Shown: positions 1 to 12,230, numbered from the stretch's first letter. The stretch is DNA of 64,000 nucleotides from Daphnia pulex (GCF_021134715.1 NC_060023.1:1364001-1428000); one strand, 5' to 3'. Numbers and translations: made by a program. Notes: a model not told the origin generated them from the letters alone.

Positions 1-1825
1 TTATTTGTTGTAAATAATATCCAGATACTTTTGACATGAAACTGATTCAATCTCAAATACATTTTGCTACAACTTGTACATGACAAATAAAGTTCACTTG
101 GATTTTTCATCTTGTTAAAAGTTGTACGGTGACTGCACACAACTCTGAACGAACTTTTCTATACTCTTGGATTTTAAGATAAACTTCCGACACTGCCAAC
201 TTTTTCAATACGATTTGAGGCTGGAATTGTTGTAAACTTTTAACATTTTTTCTGTTTTTTTTTTGTTGTTTGTTCACCTGAACACGCGCCCGGCCACCAT
301 ATTTTCGGACTTGTGTGTGACGCAGTTACTCCAGAAAAACAACTCAGCTGTGGGTTATACTATGTACACGCCCTGTTGATTCAGATCCAAAGGCCCGTAG
401 AAAATCGACCGCAATTCAACTAGAATAATCGGCCTAGCGTCAATAATCTTGCCGTTGGCTTGGCTGCACGTATATTACATCGACGCTGGAAGCGTATTAG
501 ATCACAATTTCCCAATGCTGCCACAACAACGCATATTGCACAATATTTTTTCTTGAAACGTTAATCATCTTTATCGACGTCGAGGATATTAGAATAGCGC
601 CAAGGACTTTCGCCAAGGTGGATTTTATTGCAACACTGCGGCGGGAAATTCAAAAAAGTGATGAGCTTAAAAGGCTACATAACGTTCGTGTGGGTGGATG
701 TATAGACGCCAGTTACTTGTGACATTCACGATAAGTGCAGCGCTACTAATCAATGCGGATTTGCCTTCACACACGCAGTATACAACAGCCGCTGGCTCTA
801 ATAAAAGTCACGGCAAACGGATCAACTGCATCCTAACTATTTGATGGATGCCGGAAGACATAAAGGAAGAAAAAAAAAACGGATTTGACACGCGACGATC
901 GTAATAATAAAAATAATAAAAACAAGTTCCGTTGAACTGATGGGCACGTGTCGTGGATTCCCAAACACTTTCTTTTTTCGTTATGAAAAGTTGAGAATAT
1001 TTACGCATCGGTAGACTTATTTTGCTGGTATAGTATACCCAGATTTAAATAAATCACGTCGACTTTGTTTGGCATGTAGAATGTGTACGGAGCTATATGC
1101 GTTCTTATCGATCGGAGGATATTATATAGACGGCAGCAGACATATTCGGATGGAGAAAAGTATTCGGGGAAATCACGTCGTCATGTTCGTCGTCTGGCCA
1201 CTTTTGGCAATCTGCCGAGATCGGAGTGAAAGGCCCCCGGGACAATGGAAGAATAGACTCGTGTCGGATATATGGAAGGAAATGAATTCATATCTTTTTC
1301 TATCACATTCACAGCGAACCAGATAGCAAATTAATTACTTATTTCATCAAAAATATTTCGACAGTTTATTTAACGGTATCGATTTTGTCGCCATTTTTTG
1401 TTTTCCTATTTTAAATCGTGAAAATATTTATAAGCGGAACAATTTATTGCAGTTCATGTTGCGATTTAGACGGACGAGCTGGCGACTTGGCGTGTTCCAT
1501 TGAGCGCGTCCGGATTGTATGTTACGATCCAGCGGATGGAAACGTCGGCGGGAGTGCTGTTATGTCATCCAGGAAACTTTCGGAAACTTTATCATGGACG
1601 GTTTTTTTTTTTCAATTCTTTTTATTGGCGAGAGAAAGCGTTTCCAGTTGCTTTTGCACCATCAATTTGAAAGGGGAAAATCCTTTTTCATCGGGTTGAT
1701 GGGCTCTACATCTTCTGTATTTGAGTTCAATCTTTCCGAGAAATGTATGCAAATGTTTGTATTCAAGCAGGAGAATGTTTTCGGTTTTGCATTTTATAGC
1801 GACATCGGATAGCAGAGACTAGACG
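1..1825. other. No gene recognised
   Basis: About 1.8 kb in which no coding region, RNA gene or repeat family could be supported. Short open frames near 1,069-1,326 and 1,418-1,812 lack splice context and recognisable domains, so they look like chance frames. Low-complexity A/T tracts occur near 250-270 and 870-880. Confidence 0.5.
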
Positions 1826-1827
1826 AT

Positions 1828-2000
1828 GTGGTTTGTGGACTTGTGGTGACCCAGGTGACGCAGGCTACAAGCACTCATCTTAAAAGGAGTTTTATACTAG
1901 GAAATATTGTTCTGTTGGGTTATTCAGTTTATCAAAGTGATTTTTAGTTATCATACTCTGACTGATATAAAACGAGTGGAAAGATAAAGATTTAAGAGTT
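1828..2000 (+). repeat. Local repeat module, copy 1 of 3
   Basis: This stretch (GACGCAGGCTACAAGCACTC onwards, including TCTGACTGATATAA) recurs with small changes at about 3,126-3,260 and 7,465-7,605. In the two later copies it lies just downstream of the C1q-like genes (on their strand), so this copy probably marks the edge of a third, otherwise lost, duplication unit. It has no coding potential that I can see. Confidence 0.6.
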
Positions 2001-2166
2001 AAAAAAAAAGAAATTGAATTGATGAATTCCCAAAAGAGTAAAGAAGAGGGTTTACGGCCCGGATTACTTTTGTTTAGTCTGCACTCTGTTGTTACACCAC
2101 GCTCTTGAATTCTTCTTTCCTCGCAGTGTTTTTATTATAAATGTGTTCAGTGGTTTTTTAAATACG

Positions 2167-2940
2167 ATGTCGATCGAAGTTGATAAAAAGAAAACGGCGA
2201 TGTTTACTTGTGTCTGATGGTATTTTCGAACAAAGAAATGAGTGAGACCTGAGAGGCTGAGATGTTCGAGCCCATGAAACAACTCATTTATCTTTTTCAT
2301 TTAACGTTTCATTTGCTCGCGGCTTCCAGTTCAATTGTGTTAAACTTTAAGCTGCTTTAAGTCTTAAACAATGTTTATATCGAGCTGCGCATGTCGCTGA
2401 TCACATTTCCCACCAACACTTTTAGTTTCTGTGGTGAAAAAGACACTGTCTGTTTGGGTTGACTGTGGAATCAGATGAGTGTTGTACTTATGAATGTAGG
2501 CAAATTTTTGAGTTTTTGGCAACTCAACCTTCCACATTTGGTTGCAGTCCTATAACCAAGGGTAGTCCAGCAAAAGCAACATAAAACATCTGATCAGTGC
2601 TCAAACACTGTTACCCGATGATAAAGAAAAGGTGAAAATATCTAAGGTAACAAAACAATTGTAATTTAAGTTTAAAAATGAGCTTTGGTACTCTTTGATT
2701 GAACATTACAATGTTTATTTTTTCGATCCAGTAGCAAGATGATTGTGCTCAAGAAACTGGAGAAAGCGTTGGTGGAGCAAACAAACTATAGTCTCCATGG
2801 CTATCCTATCTGCCGATCAGGTGGTTCTTACGACGTCGGTGTGCGGGTACGTGGGTCGGTGTGCTCGCAGCGAACGAGTGACCAGCACAGCCGCCGTCTA
2901 CCCAAACATCAAGTCTACCTTCATCGATGGCTAACTCCAA
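2167..2940 (+). pseudogene. MATH-BTB pseudogene A
   Basis: This is a decayed copy of the intact MATH-BTB gene at 12,469-13,623. The start region (ATGTCGATCGAAGTTGATAA) matches the intact gene almost base for base, as do its upstream flank, the end of the MATH exon (GGTGAAAATATCTAAGGTAA, including the splice donor) and the start of the BTB exon (CTGGAGAAAGCGTTGGTGGA). The reading frame is interrupted by stop codons within the first twenty codons, several indels, and loss of most of the BTB coding sequence after about 2,810. It cannot make the parental protein. The similarity was recognised by eye; an alignment would fix the exact ends. Confidence 0.75.
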
Positions 2941-3265
2941 GATTTCTTACTTTCCATGCATCTCCGGTAATTAGTTCAACGATTGATTTCGATTCTCTAT
3001 TTCTCTCTTCCTCCTTTTTTTGTCTTTGACCAGTTGTACTTGTAACAACTTAAAAGCGGAAGTGGTTCTGAGGCACTTTCTCCTCCACCTTTTCTTGCAA
3101 CAACACAAATTTATTACCTATCTATTGACGCATGTTACTAGGACTCACTTAAACGGAGTTCTATGTAAAGAAATATTGTTTTTTCTGGGCTATGCAGATT
3201 ATCAAAATGATTTTTTGCATTATAGTTCTCTGAGAGCTATATAACAAGAGTGGGGAAAAAGTTTT
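2940..3265. repeat. Duplicated intergenic spacer, unit 1
   Basis: The segment between the BTB remnant and the C1q gene is almost identical to 7,265-7,610 (for example TCTTTGACCAGTTGTACTTG followed by AACAACTTAAAAGCGGAAGT). It shows that the whole block, pseudogene + spacer + C1q gene, was duplicated as a unit. Confidence 0.75.
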
Positions 3266-3358
3266 TCGGGATACTTGGTCGATACCAGTGGGCGACGATA
3301 AATACCAAGTTATTCACTATTCAACATAAGTTTAAAAAAGAGGTAAAATAACCAATTA

Positions 3359-3364
3359 TTTATT
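3359..3364 (-). terminator. Poly(A) signal of C1q-like gene 1
   Basis: AATAAA on the minus strand, about 80 bp downstream of the stop codon of the first C1q-like gene. Confidence 0.5.
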
Positions 3365-3445
3365 GGGTTTAACTCTAAAAGAAACTCACGTGAATTAGAG
3401 AATTTCTGTGATTGGCAAAAAAAAAAGTTTACTTTCACGGACTTT

Positions 3446-5221
3446 TTACAACGATTGGGAAAGATTTTCTTGTAAAAGCCAGCCGTTAAATGCTGGCACT
3501 TGGTACAGGATCACTCCGGTTGAAAGACGATCAATCTGCAACCAGACCTGATCTCCCGCTTGCAAATTTACCGTCGATTGTAGAACTAACGGCACTTCTT
3601 GCGTAACAACTGTGTTCGCCTCATCACTCCAACTATATCCGATTGGAATGCCATTCAGATAAATTCCTATCCCTAAAACCATCACAGAAGAAGATAAAGT
3701 TGGGTAGCCAATCATTCCGGTAAAGGAGAAGAAATAAGTTCCCGTTCGGGGCGCAGTAAATTTTCCCGATGACAAATCCATGGCCCCTCCAATGTTCAGT
3801 TTTGCTGTCGAGAAAGGAATAGGAATGTTTGTTGAATTGAATTCTTCTGAGTTTTTTGTAACCAAGAAATAGGTTGGTACTGATTGGACATCAGCGAATC
3901 CCATCCATTTTTCGAAACCTACGTATATTAAATTGTTTAATCAGTATTCAATGGTTCAATTAAATATTTTAAATTATTCATTTACAGTTAACCCAACATT
4001 CAGTTGTACGTACCCGCATCGCTGGGAAGTTTAGTAAAGTCACAGTAGACATTTTCCACCATAGCCCTTCCCATGACTGAATATAATCCAGTTAAAGTGT
4101 GTCCAATCCACCACAAATCTTCGCAGGACTTGGGCATTCCGGTGACGGCCACGTGTCCGCTACATTCTAACCTTCCCAGCGTGTATTGTCCGGAAGAGAC
4201 ATCCAATATGGTACGACCGAAGTTCAAGCGAGTGATTGGAAGCAAATTCTTGACGGCGATAACTCCTGCAAGGTGATATGTTTTTAACTAAAATAACAGC
4301 GGGAAAGAAATAACACTTACCATTATCAGCTAACAGTGTAGGTAGACCTGAATCGCAGTTACACTTCACGGCAGGTGATTCGACACAATTTCGGTCGATT
4401 CCGCACTGGCAGGTGTGGACGCTGGAGTTACTTCCTGACCAAAAGTATTGTGGGTTTCCATTCCTATCGTTCCACCAGGAATATGTGATGCCATTAATCT
4501 CCAACGGAGCGCTGATGCAATCATACTAACAAATTTTAATCAAAATTAAATTACTAAATTGTGCTATTATTCAAATTTAGAAGCTGGACGTACTCTAATC
4601 GATTGATGGCATTCGTTAGATAACTCTGCTAATGCCATAATCTGTCTCATAGTTGCGTTATAGTTTATGGCTTTTGAATAACAACCAGGATCAGCGCAAT
4701 TTCCCACGTCAGTCTTCGATTCGGTGTCGTGTAAAATCTCTGTTGATCCTGAGGCCATGTTACAATAGACGTAAATAGGATCGTCGCCCACACCTTGGCC
4801 GTCCGGATCGATCCAGTACATTCCGGAACCTAAAGAAGGATCAGCTGCTCGGGTCTCTCTGCAGGTCCTGAGGACGTAAATTTTCCCAGAAGGTTGACCA
4901 ATAGCAGAAACAGATTTGCTGCTGATTGGTTGTTGACTCTGTAAAGCAATTAGAAGGGATTCTTGATGCTGGACTTTTTCTTCCAGTTGGACGACTTTGG
5001 CCTCCAGTTGAACCACCTTTGACCCTAAATTATTCTTGAGTTCCACCTTTCAAAAAATCAGAGGTGAGATAATTTGATTTAACGAGAAAAATAATCTTTT
5101 CTTTTCTTACATAATTCTCTCGCAGCTGGTGCAGTTGTTCCTCGACAGAGAAGCCTGCTGTCAAACATGTCGAGCAAACGAAAAGTAAAAAACTCAAATG
5201 GATTCGTGAGAAACGAAACAT
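3446..5221 (-). CDS. Secreted coiled-coil / Caspr-type fibrinogen-like / C1q protein, gene 1
   Basis: Five coding exons on the minus strand: 5221-5111, 5046-4594, 4525-4321, 4265-4014 and 3918-3446, all with GT-AG introns, giving 497 residues. Order of parts: a hydrophobic signal peptide (residues 1 to about 23, core LSFLLFVCSTCLTAGF); a heptad-patterned coiled coil (about 40-75, VVQLEAKVVQLEEKV); a fibrinogen-like region of the type found in neurexin IV/Caspr (about 95-340), with the typical SGMYWIDPDG and the cysteine cluster CQCGIDRNC...CNCD; and a C1q/TNF-like domain (about 360-495, FTAPRTGTYFFSFTG). The combination predicts a secreted oligomer, with the coiled coil trimerising C1q heads, perhaps in recognition or matrix roles. 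The function is inferred from domains only. It is a tandem duplicate of the gene at 7,756-9,571. Confidence 0.88.
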
Positions 5222-5292
5222 TTTTCTCGACTCGTGAAAGTCGCGATTTTACAGGAATTAATGCAGGTATAGTGGCTCTAGGCGGATCGCCG

Positions 5293-5305
5293 TCTTATTT
5301 ATACG
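5293..5305 (-). promoter_or_regulatory. TATA box of C1q-like gene 1
   Basis: TATAAATAAGA on the minus strand, about 75-80 bp upstream of the start codon. The same element is found at the equivalent position in the duplicate gene, which supports it as the core promoter. Confidence 0.6.
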
Positions 5306-5690
5306 AATGTAACAGCTTAAAATGCATGTTTCCTTGCGCAATCACATGATTTTACGTCCCCATGGTCTTGTGAAATATTCATGATAACATCTGTAGTAAA
5401 CAAGGGGAATATCTGATTATTTTGTTTGGTTCATTTTGTTTACCTAACCCATTTTGATTGTTTAGTTTATTAATACTTGGACTTTAAGATCAATTGACTG
5501 GGAGTTTTATTCAATGCCCTTTATCGGATAAAACGTTCTAAAGTTTGATTTTGTTTCGCGCGTTTTGTAAGTAAGTCGATCAGAAAACTAAAAAGCGCTC
5601 AATTTTCCCCTTATTTTAAGTTCTAATGCATCAATCTATTTAGGATTAACCGGGATTAACTTTCTGTCGGCTGTTGGAATCACTAAAATG
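5306..5690. other. Intergenic, nothing recognised
   Basis: AT-rich spacer upstream of C1q-like gene 1 with weak similarity to 9,665-10,010. No gene seen. Confidence 0.4.
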
Positions 5691-5695
5691 TTACA

Positions 5696-6110
5696 ATCGC
5701 TGGTAGAGGGCTCACTGTTTTTCAAATGTCACTTTCAGAAAACTTAACACTCCATTGCCATTCACCAATCCATCTGTTGCTTCCACCTTTACAGACCTGT
5801 GCTGTGCAATTGACATCTTATCAGCACTCAACAAACGAAATCCAAATTGGCGAATTGACAATGAAGAAGTATTACGACGTTGAGAATATATGGTGAACTT
5901 TTCAATTTTCAAACCTGTTGAACTGAAAATAGCTACTGATCTATATCCTATTGAAAATTGAAAATAAAACCACTTTTGGTTAGGTTCTTGTGCAGAAAAA
6001 AGAAAATAACAACGAGGGTTGACGACTTCTTTTCGCTTGGGAAATGGAAGCCTGCTGGGAAAGGATAGCCCTTGATACCTGTTTAGGAGCTTTGGAAGGT
6101 AAATAAAAAG
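5696..6110. repeat. Duplicated intergenic block, unit 1
   Basis: Matches 10,015-10,395 closely (for example CTGATCTATATCCTATTGAA and AATAAAACCACTTTTGGTTA). It is the far end of the duplicated unit carrying the C1q gene. Nothing coding is visible. Confidence 0.7.
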
Positions 6111-7020
6111 TACTCATGGCACATTATTATCAGTAATCTCAGCACTCGCAATTAAACTCACTTTGAGATAATCCTCAAAGGAATCTGCGTTTGAAATTGT
6201 ATAAATTGATTGATCGCAGGAATGAAAACAAATATCTTTTTGATTATTTAGTAAATTTGACTATTGTTTTACATAATTGAAATCCTGCTGAGACTCATCA
6301 TTCTTAGAAATGTAGTCAACTGCCTGTTTTGTTTAAACCCAAATCAACAAGAAATTGATAATTTTATTGTTTGCTTTTTTTTTATTAATTTTTTGTTTTA
6401 GTTCCTGGGCGACTCTTATGGACGATCTATACTTTATTAGGTTATTGGGATGACGCAAGTGCACAGAAATGCCTCCTTAAAGATTCCGGTGAGAGGTGCA
6501 ATTCCAAATCCTTAACATAATCACAACGAGATTATAAATGATATCTTGTTTAAGACGTTGGCAGTCCTTTCGTGACGTGTTGTCCATTCATGATGCAGTC
6601 CCGGTCTACCTCCAAGATGAAATTTCGATTGTGTCCGACAGATGACAGGTACAAACAACAAACATCAACCGCCGTGTAACGTTTCGTTTTAACCGGGAAT
6701 CCTTTTTCATTAACGGTTGCGTGTTGTTCCGATATTTATAGACATGCAAATGCTGTCGTACATTGAACTGGGATTCAAAGCACGTGCCATGCCAGTCGGC
6801 ACGTTATAAATAGATGTTATTGTTGTGGGATTCTAACCGCTGGACGTGCTACTGCAGCTCAATTTGCGCCTGAATGGGTAAACACGAACACATAGCATTG
6901 TCGTTAACACATGTTCCAATTGATCGCCTCAAACGAGAAAATGTGAATTTAAATAAAGTGTTTGCGTTCACGATAGCTCATTTACCGTTCCTGTAGTAAC
7001 GAATGCGCATATGCAGTAAC
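6111..7020. other. Intergenic, nothing recognised
   Basis: No open frame of note, no RNA gene, and no clear repeat partner elsewhere in the window. Confidence 0.4.
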
Positions 7021-7024
7021 GACT

Positions 7025-7265
7025 CCTTTGTTTGTTTGTGTCATACGCTCACGAATTTCTTTTCGGTGTCAGAATTCTTAGATTCAACACGATCAACGAC
7101 AAGCAGTATCTTCTTATGAACTCTCACACTACGAGGAAAGAACCAGTTTTGCCAATGTCGGACCATGGAAGCCTCCGTCAAAGACATCCGGCTACAGACA
7201 TGGCCGAACTGTGGCGCCTTTAACGGATGTCTCCGCCCAACCCCTTTAACTTCATCGATGATGGC
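7025..7265 (+). pseudogene. MATH-BTB pseudogene B (BTB fragment)
   Basis: A short relic of the BTB exon. CAAAGACATCCGGCTACAGA and GGCGCCTTTAACGGATGTC match the intact gene (CCAAGACATCCGGCCACAGA, GGCTCCTTTGACGGACGTC near 13,266-13,350). The MATH exon is gone and the frame is broken. It precedes the duplicated spacer and C1q gene 2, as pseudogene A precedes gene 1. Confidence 0.65.
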
Positions 7266-7610
7266 CGACTCCAAGATTTCTTACTTTCCAAATTCGTCTC
7301 CGGTAAGTAGTTCAACGATTGATTTCGCTTCCCTATTTCTTTTCCCCTCCTTTATTTTGTCTTTGACCAGTTGTACTTGTAACAACTTAAAAGCGGAAGT
7401 GCTTCTGAGGCACTTTCTCCTCCACCTTTTCTTTCATCAACACAAATTTATTACCTATCTATTGACACAGCTGACGCAAGCTACTAGCACTCATTAATAC
7501 GGAGTTCTGTGTTTAGAAATATTGTACTGAAGGGTTATGCAGTTTATCAAAATGATTATTAGTTATTATAGTCTGACTGATATAACAAGAGTAGGGAAAA
7601 TGTTTTTCGT
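7265..7610. repeat. Duplicated intergenic spacer, unit 2
   Basis: Second copy of the spacer at 2,940-3,265, including the TCTGACTGATATAACAAGAG module. Nothing coding is supported. Confidence 0.75.
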
Positions 7611-7694
7611 AAAAACTGAATGATCGATGATAATAATCGTTTATTTTGCAAGGGATCCACTAGAATTTGAAACGGAGGGTAAATGAATTATTAC

Positions 7695-7700
7695 TTTATT
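7695..7700 (-). terminator. Poly(A) signal of C1q-like gene 2
   Basis: AATAAA on the minus strand about 55 bp downstream of the stop codon. Confidence 0.5.
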
Positions 7701-7755
7701 GGATTGAATATAGGGGGTGTAGATCAGGAAACACATTAACTTTAAATCTGACTTT

Positions 7756-9571
7756 CTACAGCGATTGGGAAAGATTTTCTTGTAGAAGCCAACCGGTAAA
7801 CGATCGCACAGAATGCATGGCCACTCCTGCTGTAATCCCAGTAATCTGCAACCAGATCTGATCTCCCTCTTGCAAATTAACCGTAGATTGTACAACTACC
7901 GGAACTTCTTGCGAAGCAACTGTGTTGGCCTCATCATCCCAACTATTTCCGATTTCGACGCCGTTCAAAAAAATGCCTACTACTAAATAAGACACAGAGG
8001 AAGATAAAGTTGGGAAGCCAATCATTCCGGTAAAGGAGAAGAAATAAGTCCCCGTTCGGGGTGCAGTAAATTTTCCCGATGACAAATCCATGGCCCCTCC
8101 AATGTTCAATTTCTCAGTCGTGTAGGAGATCGACATATTTAATGAATTGAATGTTTCATTCTTCGTAACCAAGAAGTAGGTTGGTACTGTTTGGACGTCA
8201 ACGAATCCCATCTTTTTTTCGAAACCTTCGTATATTGAATTGTTGAAATTATTATGATGATGTTTCATTAGAATATTAATTGGTTCAATCGAACAGTGAG
8301 TTACTACTGTACACACCTGCTTCGCTGGGAAGTTTAGTAAAGTCACAGTAGACATTTTCCACCATAGCTGTGCCCATGACTGAATATAATCCAGTTAAAG
8401 TGTGTCCGATCCACCACAAATCTTCGCAGGACTTGGCCATTCCGGTGACGGCCATCTGTCCGCTACATTCTAACCTTCCCAGCGTATATTGGCCGGAAGA
8501 TCCCTCCAATATGGTACGTCCGAAGTTCAAGCGCGTGATTGGTAATACATTCTTGTCGCTGATGACTCCTTCAAGGTTAAACATTTAATAATAAAATTAC
8601 TAAAATAACAGCGAAAAATAATTAACACCGTTTAATTTAACACTCACCGCTATCAGATAAAAGTGTAGGTAAACTGGAATCGCAGTTACACGTCACGGCA
8701 GGTGATTCAACACAATTTCCATCCAATCCGCACTGGCAGACGTGGACGCTGGAGTTACTTCCTGACCAAAAGTATTGCGGATTTTCATTCCTATCGTCCC
8801 ACCAGGAATATGTGATGCCATTAATCTCCAACGGTGCGCTGATGCAATCGTACTAACACATTTTTATCACAATTAAATAAGAATTATGTAATTATTCAAA
8901 TTTAGAAACTGAACTAACTCTAATCGATTGATGACATTCGTTAGATAACTCAGCTAATGCCACAATCTGTCTCATAGTTGCGTTGTACTTGATGGCTTTT
9001 GTATAACAACCAGGATCAGCGCAATTTCCCACGTCGGTCTTCGATTCGGTGTCGTGTAAAATCTCTGTTGTTCCTGTGGCCATGTTACAAAAGACGTAAA
9101 TAGAATCGTCTCCTACACCTTGGCCGTCCGGATCGATCCAGTACATTCCGGAACCTAAAGAAGGATCGGCTGCTCGGGTCTCTCTGCAGGTCCTTAGGAC
9201 GTAAATTTTCCCAGAAGGTTGAGTGGTAGCAGAAACAGATTTGCTTTTGATTGGTTGTTGACTCTGTAAAGCAATTAGGAGCGATTCTTGATGCTGGACT
9301 TTTTCTTCCAGTTGAACGACTTTGGCCTCCAGTTGAACCACCTTTGACTCTAAATTATTTTTGAGCTCCATCTTTCACAAAATCAGAGGTGAGATAATTA
9401 GAATTAACGAGATAAATATCTTATTTAGTAATAATGTAATAACTATAATATTAAATTTCTTACATAATTCTCTCTCAGCTGGTTCAGTTGTTCCTCGACC
9501 GGGAAGCCTGCGGACAAACATGTCGAGCAAACGAAAAGTAAAAAACTCAAATGGTAACGTGAGAGAGACAT
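7756..9571 (-). CDS. Secreted coiled-coil / Caspr-type fibrinogen-like / C1q protein, gene 2
   Basis: Five coding exons on the minus strand: 9571-9464, 9371-8919, 8852-8648, 8568-8317 and 8225-7756. Intron positions and phases match gene 1 exactly, and the product is 495 residues. The signal peptide (LSFLLFVCSTCLSAGF), coiled coil (VVQLEAKVVQLEEKVQHQES), Caspr-like fibrinogen region (GSGMYWIDPDGQGVGDD, CQCGLDGNC) and C1q domain (FTAPRTGTYFFSFTGMIGFP) are all intact. The donor of intron 4 reads GTGTGT, weaker than in gene 1. Differences from gene 1 concentrate in the C1q head (GVEIGNSWDDEAN versus GIPIGYSWSDEAN, and the last 30 residues), as expected if ligand binding diverges. Both copies keep open frames, so both are probably functional. 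Confidence 0.88.
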
Positions 9572-9650
9572 TTTGTTTGTCTCAAGTCGTAATTTTACTC
9601 GCAAGTACTATTTTACGGAGGAATTAGTGTGCACTCTGGACGAGTTACCT

Positions 9651-9662
9651 TTCTTATTTATA
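9651..9662 (-). promoter_or_regulatory. TATA box of C1q-like gene 2
   Basis: TATAAATAAGAA on the minus strand about 80 bp upstream of the start codon, at the same place as in gene 1. Confidence 0.6.
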
Positions 9663-10014
9663 GGGAAAAGCATGCCGTGCACGTACTCGTGATGCGCAAT
9701 TGTTTGATTAGACGTTCCATATTGATTTTTACGATAAAATCTATTGTAAGCAAGGGGAATTTTTGTATAATGAGTTTCTTTAGTTTACTCTATCCTATTT
9801 TATTTGCTTCGTGTCAAGTTGAGCTTAAGAGTTATTGAAAGGGAATTTTTTTTAGTCTTTTATCGATCGAAAGCTTAAGTAAATCATGAGTCAAATCGAT
9901 AAGCAGTCAAGAAAGTACACAGCGCTGATTTTTTAAATTTTATGAGTTTTCTAATGCGAAAAGCTATTTAGGTTTAACCTGTATTAATTTTCTCGTTGAT
10001 TGTTTAGATTATGA

Positions 10015-10395
10015 AATTTTTACAACCGCCGGTAGAGGAAGGGCTTACTGTTGTCCAGATGTCAGTTTCAGAGTTTAGACGGTTTCAGAAAACCTAACAC
10101 TTTTGTGAGACCCGTGCTGTGCAATTGACATCTTATCAGCACTCACCCAACGAAATCCAAATTGACATTGAAGAAGTATAACGACGTTGAGAATATATGG
10201 TAAACTTTTCAAACCTCTTGAACTGAAAATAGCTACTGATCTATATCCTATTGAAAATTGAAAATAAAACCACTTTTGGTTAGGTTCTTATGCAGAAAAA
10301 AAAAATAACGACGACGGTTGACTCGAACTTCTTTTCGCTTGGGGAATGGAAGCCTGCTAGGAAGGATTTACCCTTGATACCTGAATAGACACTTG
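10015..10395. repeat. Duplicated intergenic block, unit 2
   Basis: Second copy of 5,696-6,110, slightly shortened. Nothing coding is visible. Confidence 0.7.
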
Positions 10396-10409
10396 TAAGT
10401 AACGACTCT

Positions 10410-10710
10410 TTTGTTTGTTCATGCTGCCTTAAACTCACGAATTTCTTTTTTGGTCTCAAAATTCTTAGATTCAACACGAGCAACGACAACCAGTATTTTC
10501 TTGTGAACTCTCACACTACAAGAAAAGGAACAGTTTTGCCAATGTCGGAACTTGGAAGCCTCCGTCAAAGACATCCGGCTACAGACATGGCCGAACTTTG
10601 GCGCCTTTGACGGATGTTCCCGCTCAACCCCGATTCGTAGTTTCAGAATAATACGGTATGGGGGACCTTACTGTGGAGTACGTCAGTCATCTGCTCTAAA
10701 ATCGCAAGGT
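10410..10710 (+). pseudogene. MATH-BTB pseudogene C (BTB fragment)
   Basis: A further BTB relic. GGCGCCTTTGACGGATGTTC and CGATTCGTAGTTTCAGA match GGCTCCTTTGACGGACGTC and CTGTTCGTAGTTTCAGA of the intact gene near 13,330-13,375. No continuous frame remains. It resembles pseudogene B over its 5' part, so the two share a common decayed ancestor. Confidence 0.65.
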
Positions 10711-12230
10711 AAGCCGTAAATAAGCTATTGATTTCGCTTCTTTATTCCTACGTCTTAACTTTTCTCCCCAAATTTACCTTTAGTTGTCAACTCATTGAAC
10801 GTAACGTAGAGGAACAGATGTGATCTAGAAATGTTATCATTTAGAACTGATAGCTATTTTAGCTATTTTAGACGACTTGGCAATTTTTGAAGTAACGTTC
10901 GGTCTTAACCCACGATCGGCGCCCGTAATTAAAGAAAGCTCAATTCCTTCGAGACTGTCATCAGCATTATATCATACGATTTTTAATTACCGATGGGCCT
11001 TTATAGTCACCTCTTTTGCCTGTGCTACAACACTCTGTATTTGTACCATTCTCGATCTTCATAATACTACGACTAGTGGACTCGGAAGGAATTCGCTTGT
11101 ATTCGTAGTGCTAGTATACGTGAAACTGCGACGGTACTTTCTTTTATCTTGCTCAGCTTGAATCCGTAATTTCTAAATCGTTGCCGGAATGACCACAACA
11201 TCAGTGATCCAGCTGTGATGATGCTTAAAATCAGAAAAATTGATATGTAGCATTACTTAATAAAATGCAATTTTTTAAAATATATTGTGAGTCTCCATAG
11301 CGTAGTGGTTAAGGCACTAGGCATATGTACTGACCAATGAAAACTGAATACAAAACTATCATAATTGAGGTTTGGTTACGTTAACCGAAAGTAGTGGCTC
11401 ACAGATGCCGAGATGGTTCCAATCGAAAAATCGAAAATCGAAAATTCGAAATATGGTTAGTAAATTGGTTGCAATTAGGTAGCTGCCTTGACTATACTGA
11501 TTGATTATATTAGTCAGATTATTACGAAAATCCGGACGATAACCTCACTGAAATAAAAGGTTCAAATTCTTGAACATGCAAAACTTTTTTGAATCCTAAT
11601 AATTATTTAATACATTTTTTTTCGATGGTTTCTATGTTTTATAATTTTAAAATATGTATTTCGGTTACTTCCTGGATTAAGTTTAACAAAAATTATTCCG
11701 TTTTCGGAATACCGGTTTCAGCAGCAGGTGTTCTACTTGGATTAGCGAATCACCGCCCTCTGCTGTGTCGGGCAGGTACACGTCGCTTCCAACACGATGT
11801 CTGTCGACGTGGACGAGTATTTGTTGGATAACAAAAAACACAGATCTATTTTGGAAAACACTCGACAAAGTAATCGTTACCATTTTTCCTGTTCGGGATA
11901 TAATCGCGAACCTTCCAGGCTTCCATGTGTATTAATAGTGGACTCTATTTGAATAATAAGACATTAAAAGGGAAAGTTAACCTAATAAACATATTGAAAC
12001 AAAACTGCTTTATTAAAAAGAAATGTGTGATTTCTATTCAAATTTTGGTGCCCAAACCGCCCAAACGGAAATAGATTTTGTAATCGATAGTTAATTAAAC
12101 TTGTATAAGATCTTAGAGATATTTGATTCATTTCCAAATTTTGAAGGGAATCTATTTTTAGTCCTTGTTCTAATTTTAACTTTTCTAGTGTTATACTGCC
12201 ATCAAGTCCTTTTATTTATTTTCAAAAAGA
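10711..12230. other. Intergenic, no gene recognised
   Basis: A 94-codon open frame at 10,877-11,161 has no start context or domain that I recognise. The only notable item is a tRNA-like stretch at 11,287-11,325, listed separately. Confidence 0.4.
11287..11325 (+). repeat. tRNA-like 5' half (possible SINE or tRNA relic)
   Basis: CATAGCGTAGTGGTTAAGGC fits the D-arm and internal A-box consensus of a tRNA gene. The expected 3' half and a B box at the normal spacing are missing; the nearest B-box-like sequences (GGTTCCAATCG at 11,415 and GGTTCAAATTC at 11,550) are far away. It is more likely a tRNA-derived repeat fragment than a working tRNA gene. Confidence 0.3.
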
